Below, one piece after another: positions 57,701 to 64,000 of a stretch of DNA of 64,000 nt (its first letter is position 1; the number at the start of each line of letters is the position of its first letter). The DNA comes from Hexactinellida sp. DTS-2022. Its lineage: Eukaryota; Porifera; Hexactinellida. The notes under the pieces are model-generated. The model worked only from the letters and a program-made list of their open reading frames with translations, was not told the DNA's origin and searched no databases. The stretch covers positions 685,042 to 749,041 of the forward strand of contig JAPNXP010000010.1 of assembly GCA_028753945.1 (NCBI GenBank), written 5' to 3'. The translations under genes were made by a program, and so were the position numbers.

Positions 57701-58266
57701 CACTGTTCATAGGCTATGCCGTGAATACAATCAGATGATTGACATGTTTTGCAAAATTGTTTCTCTAAATCCAGTATTATGAATCTTTTGGACAGTAAAA
57801 GTTTCCCTATTTGGACAATCCAAAAGTAAATATACATAGTCGTAGTAATTGGTTTATTAATGTTAAATTTTATCTGAAACTAACCTTGATTCCATTTATA
57901 ATCTTCAAAGATGACCGCGTTTGATTGAGATAGATTAAAAAATAAGGAATCCTTTAAGAGGAGGCTTATATATTGATCAAGGATTGATATTTCAACGCTA
58001 GCTAAACCATGTTCATCTTGGCAGTCATCTTCAAAGGTCGTCTGTAATAATTCTATTCTTGCTAATTCTGTAGAAATGTCAGTTGAAGTCGGATAGTATA
58101 ACGAATTTAATTTAGTCAAAGATTGGCCTTGCGAAGAATTTGGAGTTGGTAAATGTGATATCTGTATCGAACCAACATCAATTGATTGTAATTGGGAAAT
58201 GTTTTCCTCTTGAACGAGTTTACGTTTTTTATGGGTTGGATGTACTGTTGAGAATTGTTGAGACAT
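54752..58266 (-). CDS. KDZ-family transposase, six exons
   Basis: Exons 57885-58266, 57222-57806, 56405-56582, 55445-56245, 55127-55378, 54752-55022 give about 822 residues in consistent phase. The third intron would use a GC-AG pair (ACTG/GCATGT), the one weak junction. Exon 2 carries a cysteine-rich region (CKTCQSSDCIHG, CKCL, WYCETCEKVC), a plausible DNA-binding zinc module. Exon 4 has FTCPICKDRPSIVVLDG. Exons 5-6 hold the RNase H-like KDZ core: GLLVMTCQHQRCYGFEIMSS with ES, VIIYDNACNL (Asp721), FLVDRFHNRNHCC (Asp746) and NSQICEQLFS (Glu778). The first ATG lies 64 bp from the right terminal array. No stop interrupts the exons. A palindromic MITE sits in intron 2. Confidence 0.83.
56809..56972. 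repeat. MITE family J nested in the KDZ transposase intron
   Basis: AGAATACTTATCCACCGATC...GATCGGTGGATAAGTATTCT, with the CTCGCTACTTTCTACCGAT word of 37432-37582. It lies within intron 2 (56583-57221) of the transposase gene. Confidence 0.9.
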
Positions 58267-58329
58267 TTCTTGAAAGATATTTACGAAACTAATATTGCAA
58301 GATGATAATTAATAAGGAAATAGCAACGC

Positions 58330-58458
58330 TTATTCGCATGCAAATAGTAATTAATTCGCATGCGAATAGTAAGTTATTCGCATGCGAATAGTAACTAATT
58401 CGCATGCGAATAGTAACTAATTCGCATGCGAATAGTAAGTTATTCGCATGCGAATAGT
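58330..58458 (-). repeat. Right terminal array of palindromic 22-bp units
   Basis: Six copies of ATTCGCATGCGAATAGTAAG/CTA-type units, alternating GTAAGTT and GTAACTA spacers. Inverted to 52061-52206. Confidence 0.95.
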
Positions 58459-58507
58459 CGATTTTAATATATGGTCAGTAGTGCGAACTTGTATAGGATA
58501 ATTATTA

Positions 58508-58660
58508 TACAAGCTCTTCGGTCTCGGTCGCTTCGCGACGGTCGGTACTACGCACCTCAACCATTTTGCATAGTTTTAACTTGTTTACCAATATAATAAT
58601 ACCCGTTGGAAGCTGGCTACTGGGTTCATTTTTATTTTTTAATAATAAGTTCTAACAAAA
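58508..58660. repeat. Hairpin-cluster repeat plus inverted ~135-bp unit
   Basis: CTCTTCGGTCTCGGTCGCTT CGCGACGG, GTACTACGCACCTCAACC, then AACTTGTTTACCAATATAAT and CCCGTTGGAAGC, the complement of the units at 5400-5845. Confidence 0.65.
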
Positions 58661-58675
58661 TGTGCTAACTTCAAA

Positions 58676-58945
58676 CTATTTTGCAAGTCGAGAAGAGGGA
58701 TTATGTGGAAATTGATGCATTACTGAAGCGTCAGTGTAACTTTCTTGAATGATGCGGTAGTCTATTGCATCCAGGATTCGAGTATGATAATTAGACGGAG
58801 ATTTCTTGATATCCTCCAATGGGAACTTTACTGTAGCTTCTGCTGTGATCAAATTAGTATCCCTCCGATCTAAAGCTTCTACAGCGACCCTAATTGGATT
58901 CAAAGCTTCAACTATGGAAGATATTGTTAGGAGTTTGTTGTCCAA
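58676..58945 (-). pseudogene. hAT-like transposase fragment
   Basis: An open frame of 89 codons resembles the middle of hAT transposases: ISSIVEALNPIRVAVEALDR, then TNLITAEATVKFPLEDI and YRIIQES. Neither the zinc finger nor the C-terminal dimerisation region is present. It ends in non-conserved sequence. The match is by general pattern only. Confidence 0.4.
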
Positions 58946-59123
58946 CCATAGACGTTGACATTAGTTAGTTAGCTTAGTTCATCCATTATTATTTTAGTAT
59001 AGTTTACAGCACTTAGTTGTTAGTTCTATTTACTTCTACACGATTATATACACTGATTACTATTATTCTCAGTAAGAACGTGCGTCGTACTCAACATAAC
59101 TAACAACTAGTCCAATCATTCCA

Positions 59124-61200
59124 ATGGCTACTCCCCTGTCGATCAACATACCTCCCTTAAAAGAAAATAGACTATTGAAGAGTATGAGCCTTTATTTACC
59201 GCAGCAGTCAGCGCATATACAGTTACAGAAGAAGGCAGGAAGGCCATCATTAAAATGTTACCTGCGTATATCTCCCGCCGGGAGGCTGAACGAGCTTTGG
59301 CGATAGAAGCCGCCAAGCAACCCACACTGGAAGAGGCTTTAGGGCTTCTGAAGCTAAACCTGGATCCACCGATTGACATCTACAAGAAAACACGCCAGTA
59401 TTATGATATGCACTGGGAGAGTGGCGAGCAAGTAGATGATTTTTTCATTCGAATGTGGAAGGCGGCCAAGCATTCCAGGCACACAAATCAGCAGGCCTGC
59501 GCTAACATGATATCTCAGTTACCCGATAAAATTGAGTCCTCCGCTAGAAATTGGCTAGAGTCCAAGGATTCTGATCCTGACATCTCTGATGAAGATGCCA
59601 GAGCATTCATGGTGAGAATTCGAACCCTGCTGATTGAAAAGGGAGTCGATTCAGATTGCGGTTGGAGAGGAAAAGAGCTTCCCAAGCTTAATCAAGTACT
59701 CGCTCCGATGGAACGGGGCATGTTTCAGACTGGCGGAATACCGCACGATGAAAACCAAGACGCAGTCTACTTTTCGCGCCCGTACCGGGGAGTGCGCACT
59801 GATTATTCACGAGAAATGAATCGGACAAGAATTTACAAGTGTTATGTATGCAAGCAAGAGGGACACGGGTGGAAGAATTGTACACAAAGGGTTTGTAATA
59901 AATGCGGCGACAAAGGTCACGATCCAGGAGATCGACAATGCCGATTAACCTATAGAGGGTTGAGGGTTCAAACACGGGGTAAACCCTGGCGAACCTCATA
60001 CTACGTACACGACAACGATACGGATCAAGTGAAGACTATTGGAGACGCAGAAGAGTCAGTCTCATTAGAGGTCACTGTCGCAGGTCACACAATAACAGCT
60101 CTCCTCGATACAGGCGCCCGCCCATCGGTAATTGACAAAAGCACAACACGATTATTGGGTTTGGAAGAGAAAGTAGTAAGGGTACGGAACCAAGTCTTCG
60201 GATTGTGCAAGTCACCAGTAGATGTAATAGGATTCATTGACATTCCTATACAAGTCGCAAGAGATACTCCAATAATGACACGAGTGAAGGTACTGGATAG
60301 TGAGGAACCTACGTTCCTGCTTGGACGTGAATTTTTGAACAAGTTTGGTAGAGTGACTTTCGATTTCTTCCAAAATCGGATTGGTTTGGGTGCAACCTGG
60401 ATTCCAATCAAGACCACAATGTTCGGCGGTAACCCGATTTTTAGGGCGCAAACTGCAATGAGAGATGACGCACTAGCTCCAATTGTAGAATCTTTGGAAG
60501 TTCTGGACGTTAACAAAGAACTTAGCCAGTTAGAGCGGTCTAAAATTGTAGCGTTGTATAACAAGTATTCTGATAGGTTTGCCTCAAATCCAAAACACCC
60601 TGAGCAAACGAATAAAGAAAAGCATTATATTGATACTGGGACCAGCGCCCCAGTCGCTTCGCGCCCGAGGAGATACCCGCCTCATTGGGAACAGGAGATA
60701 GAGAAACAAGTGATCGAGATGATAGAGAACGGAATTTGCCGTGTTTCACGATCACCCTGGGCGAGTAACGTGGTACTGGTAAAAAAACGGGACGGGTCGC
60801 TACGGTTTGCGATAGATTACCGTCGCCTGAATGATGTTACTAAGAAGGACGCATACAGCTTACCGAACCCCCAACAGATATTGGACAAATTGGATGGCGC
60901 TAATTACTTCTCCTCTCTGGATGTAGCCAGTGCGTATTGGTGTGTCCCTGTATGCGGATGTGACATAGAGAAGACAGCATTTTACACCCCGAGAGGGCAG
61001 TATGAGATGCTGGTTATCAGGTTATGCCTTTTGGCCTTTGCAATAGTCAGGCCACTTACTATACCAACGCCTCATGGATAGGACAATGGCAGGTCTGGAG
61101 CGGCATAATGGTATTGGTAAACACAACTGCTACAGGTGTGGTATAGGTGCTGCTGCAACCGCCAAACTGTTCGGTACCATTATAATATATCGTATTTGTA
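59124..61200 (+). pseudogene. Ty3/gypsy-type gag-pol, truncated and frameshifted
   Basis: The gag start ATG at 59124 (MATPLSINIPPLKEN) runs out of frame near 59170. The main open frame, 59255-61081 (608 codons), carries the rest of gag and two zinc knuckles (CYVCKQEGHGWKNC, CNKCGDKGHDPGDRQC). It continues into the aspartic protease (ALLDTGARPSVI, FLLGREFLNKFG) and the N-terminal half of reverse transcriptase (VVLVKKRDGSLRFAIDYRRL, SSLDVASAYWCVPV). Near 61020-61060 the frame shifts twice within the region before the catalytic YxDD. Homology fades by about 61120. RNase H, integrase and a 3' LTR are absent, and I see no clear 5' LTR. The copy cannot produce a working polyprotein. Gag and pol share one frame, without a stop between them. 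Confidence 0.92.
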
Positions 61201-61369
61201 ACCATTAGATTACTTAGCAAGTAGCAACTCTTTTTAAACTTCAATAAAGAATGCATAAATTTTAATAGTATGTATGTATGTATTTTTTGTATTTCCCTTA
61301 GTTGAGCAACTTAAAACATCAGAACCTCAACAATGCTAAATCACATTTGATGACCATAACTATTATGGT

Positions 61370-61490
61370 ATAATGGGGGGGGACCAATTTCTGCATGGGG
61401 GACAAGTTTCTGCATCAAAATGTTAGTTTTGCAGAAATCAGTCCCCCCGGACCAATTAAGTAGGGGGGACCAATTTCTGCAAAACAAGAT
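61370..61490. repeat. GGGGGGACCAATTTCTGCA inverted/direct cluster
   Basis: GGGGGGACCAATTTCTGCA occurs directly at about 61373 and 61466, and inverted (TGCAGAAATCAGTCCCCCC) at about 61431, separated by AT-rich spacers. Probably a small foldback element. Confidence 0.7.
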
Positions 61491-62701
61491 GCTTCCAATT
61501 TGTTTATTAGGGGATAATTATCGAGTGTGCGGAATTGAAATTTGATAGCCAAATTAAATAATTTATTATTTATGACAAAATAATTTAACTTAATAATTGT
61601 AAGTTGACATTGAAATTGGTGTTATATTATAAATACACTTAATATTAATAATTATGTATACTAAATAATTAAATATCATAAATCTCAGAGATCATAGAAG
61701 ATAGAAACAAACTTCCAATTTATGAATTGATCCTTATGCCACGTAACACCTCTACAAATGTGTCATGACACCTTGAGGTGAAGATGACATTGTCAAAAAA
61801 ATGTGTTTTTACAATTTTGTGAATTCTATATATCGAATGGGTTGGTTGGTGTTGGGTAGTCACCCAACACACACATAAAAAATGCTGACTCATCACTTAT
61901 TATATTCTACAGAAACTTGAATATCTTTGAAATGAAGTGAGCTAAAACGAAACTTCCAACTCACTAAGGGTCGTTGCCTTTTGGAACACCTTTCTGAAAT
62001 AATCTAACACCTTCATAGTGATGATGACATGGCGAAAAAAAATCCAAAATTGCAGCTGTGCCGACAGCATGTTCCATTGGAGGCACTATAAATAAACCAC
62101 CAACAAAATATAGTGCCACCAAAGGAACATGTGTCGGCACAGGCTGCAATTTTGGATTTTTTTATTATTATCCTTCCGTATCCTCTCCACAGAACAGAGT
62201 TTAATTAACTAAGAGCCCAAATTTTCAGGATATGTGTCTCATGGGTTACAGATGTGCACCTGGGGTCACGATTTTTTATTACATTTTTTTGGACACATTT
62301 TTGCACCTGTTTAAAATTGAAACAGGAACAATAAATAGTACCCGAAAATTAAATTTATATGCATTCGATAGAGAATTAAATTCTACACCTTTTCACAGTG
62401 CACGAATTTTCAAATTGTACTTAGTTTGTGCCACAATTGAGTTGCAAGTTTCCTTTGTTTACTAACACTTCAGTTCAATTGAAAGTGTTAAATCTAATTC
62501 TATTGTTTCAACTCGTTATTATTATATTGATTCAACTTGTGAGATCGAGTAGGCTTCTATTTTCCAATAGAAAACTAAGATTCTACATTCCATAACAACG
62601 ACAGGTTATGTGATTATATTTCCTTCTGCAAGAATACTCTTGCACTGTTAATATACTGACGTAATTAATAATAATTAATTAAGTAAGTATATGACTTATA
62701 T
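61487..62701. repeat. ~1.2-kb tandem repeat, unit 1
   Basis: It starts ATGCTTCCAATTTGTTTATTAG and ends TATGACTTATATAG. It is repeated in the same orientation from 62702. It includes a family H palindrome, AACACTTCAGTTCAATTGAAAGTGTT and ATTTGATAGCCAAATT. Short open frames in both units are not preserved between them. Confidence 0.9.
62036..62163. repeat. Palindromic MITE family H in tandem unit 1
   Basis: AAATCCAAAATTGCAGCTGT and its complement enclose GCCGACAGCATGTTCC...GGAACATGTGTCGGC. Confidence 0.9.
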
Positions 62702-63361
62702 AGATGCTCCCAATTTGTTTATTAGGGGTTATCGAGTGTGCGGAATTGAAATTTGATAGCCAAATTAATTAATTAATTATTTATGACAAAATAATTTAAC
62801 TTAATATTTGTAAGTTTACATTGAAATTGGTGTTATATTATAAATAATATTAATAATTATTTATACTAATTAATTAAATATAATAAATCTCAGAGATTAT
62901 AGAAGATAGAAACAAACTTTAAATTTATCAATTGGTCCTTATGCCACGTACCACCTATACAAGTGGGTCTTGACACCTTGAGGCGATGATGACATCGTCA
63001 AAAAAATATATTTTTTCAATTTTGTTAACTAAATAATTCGCATGGGTTGGTTGGAGTTGGGTGAATACCCAACACGCACTTGAAAAATGCTGAGTCATCA
63101 CAGATTATATTCTACTGAAACTTGAATATCTCTCAAATGAGGTGAGCTAAATGGAAACTTCCAACTCACTAAGGGTCGTTGCCTACTGAAACACCTTTCT
63201 GAAATAATTTAACACCTTCATAGTGATGATGACTGGGCAAAAAAAAATCCAAAATTGCAGCTAAGCCGACAGCATGTTCCTATGGAGGCACTATCAATAA
63301 ACCACCACCAAAATTTAGTGCCACCAAAGGAACATGCGTCGGCACAGGCTGCAATTTTGGA

Positions 63362-63397
<36 letters not shown>

Positions 63398-64000
63398 TGT
63401 GCCGACTATACTATAGTATAGTGGCCCAGTTCTAATCTTACTGCCTTGGTTATTAATATTATTGGTCCGTATCGTCTCCACAGAACAGAGTTTAATTAAC
63501 TAAGAACCCAAAATTTCAGTATATGTGTCTCATGGGCTACAGATGTGCACCTGGGGTCACGATTTTTGATTAAATTTTTTTGAACACATTTTTGCACCTG
63601 TATAATATTAGAAAAAGAACAATAAATAGTGCGCGAATATTTAATTTATATGCATTCGATCGAGAATTTAATTCTACACCTTTTCACAGTGCACGAATTT
63701 TTAAATTGGGTTTCGTTAGTGCCACAATGGAGTTGCAAATTTCCTTTGTTTACTAACACTTCAGGTCAATTGAAAGTGTTAAATCTAATTCTATTGTTTC
63801 AACTTGTGAATATTATATTGATTCAACTTGTGAGATCGAGTAGGCTTCTATTTTCCAATTGAAAACTAAGATTATATATTTCATAACAACGACAGATTAT
63901 GTGATTATATTTCCATCTGCAAGAATATTATTGCAAAGTTAATATACTAACGTAATTAATTATAATTAATTCAGTCAGTATATATATGACTTATATAGAT
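62702..64000. repeat. ~1.3-kb tandem repeat, unit 2, continues past the window
   Basis: Same content as 61487-62701 with small changes and a (TTA)n expansion at about 63365-63397. The window ends in CTTATATAGAT, the sequence that joins unit 1 to unit 2, so a third unit may follow. Confidence 0.9.
63241..63366. repeat. Palindromic MITE family H in tandem unit 2
   Basis: AAATCCAAAATTGCAGCTAA pairs with GGCTGCAATTTTGGATTTTA. It is at the same position in the unit as 62036-62163, so the MITE was present before the tandem duplication. Confidence 0.9.

Larger units (their letters stand above)
52047..58469. mobile_element. KDZ (Zisupton-like) DNA transposon, ~6.4 kb
   Basis: Bounded by arrays of 22-bp units, each centred on GCATGC: seven units at 52061-52206 and six at 58330-58458, inverted to each other. 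Outside them TTATTAAAA (left) and complementary TTTTAATA (right) continue the symmetry. Inside are two spliced, convergent genes, each starting just inside an array: a Ulp1 protease-PHD protein on plus and a KDZ transposase on minus. KDZ elements with Ulp1 proteases are known in animals and fungi. Both frames are intact. No target-site duplication could be read with confidence, so ends are good to about 10 bp. Confidence 0.85.

Noticed and set aside
60085..60564. 159-codon minus-strand open frame
   Set aside because: Antisense to the gag-pol protease/RT region with no family signal.
62232..62465. 77-codon frame in the tandem repeat and its counterpart at 63629-63862
   Set aside because: The frames are not the same length or content between units, so they are not conserved as protein.
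1..64000. tRNA or rRNA genes
   Set aside because: I saw no convincing A/B box pair or cloverleaf and no rRNA core sequence, but a covariance-model scan was not possible here.

Overview
The window is nuclear DNA from an AT-rich, repeat-crowded animal genome. Signs of this are GT-AG introns with pyrimidine tracts, a TATA box, long calcium-binding EGF arrays, LamG and Kazal domains, PRPF18 and IMMP2L genes, coiled-coil/NHL-repeat proteins, and dense MITEs with TA target sites. The coiled-coil/NHL family and the compact genes between MITEs best fit a demosponge or another early-branching animal. That is an inference; no marker gene settles it.

Layout. 1-9600 is repeat DNA dominated by a tandem segmental duplication (2861-5968 and 6272-8735). 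A secreted EMI-EGF protein follows at 9665-10705(+). 10.9-14.1 kb holds MITEs and minisatellites. 16140-29454(-) is one five-exon gene, reassembled here from splice signals and matching phases. It encodes a secreted protein of about 1770 residues: signal peptide, unassigned N-terminal modules, 19 EGF repeats, two LamG-like domains and a C-terminal Kazal domain. Its introns are loaded with MITEs. 29.5-33.6 kb is repeats.

33.7-48.2 kb is the gene-dense part, almost all on the minus strand: a four-exon aldo-keto reductase, an NHL-repeat gene, a frameshifted NHL pseudogene (+), a MULE DNA transposon with FLYWCH-MULE transposase, PRPF18, an intronless aldo-keto reductase, IMMP2L and another NHL-repeat gene.

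48.2-52.0 kb carries an inverted repeat and a 1.2-kb foldback element. 52.05-58.47 kb is the most unusual object: a KDZ (Zisupton-like) DNA transposon. Its two ends are arrays of 22-bp units, each built on a 14-bp palindrome around GCATGC. It encodes two convergent spliced genes, a Ulp1-type SUMO protease fused to a PHD-like finger and an approximately 820-residue KDZ transposase. A third, smaller MITE sits in a transposase intron. Beyond it lie a hAT-like fragment, a decayed Ty3/gypsy gag-pol (59.1-61.2 kb), and two copies of a roughly 1.2-1.3-kb tandem repeat running off the window edge.

The host genes are unrelated housekeeping or secreted proteins and form no operon. The mobile elements form the main connected story: an autonomous KDZ element, an autonomous MULE, and many short TA-flanked MITE families that probably depend on pogo/Tc1-mariner transposases elsewhere in the genome.
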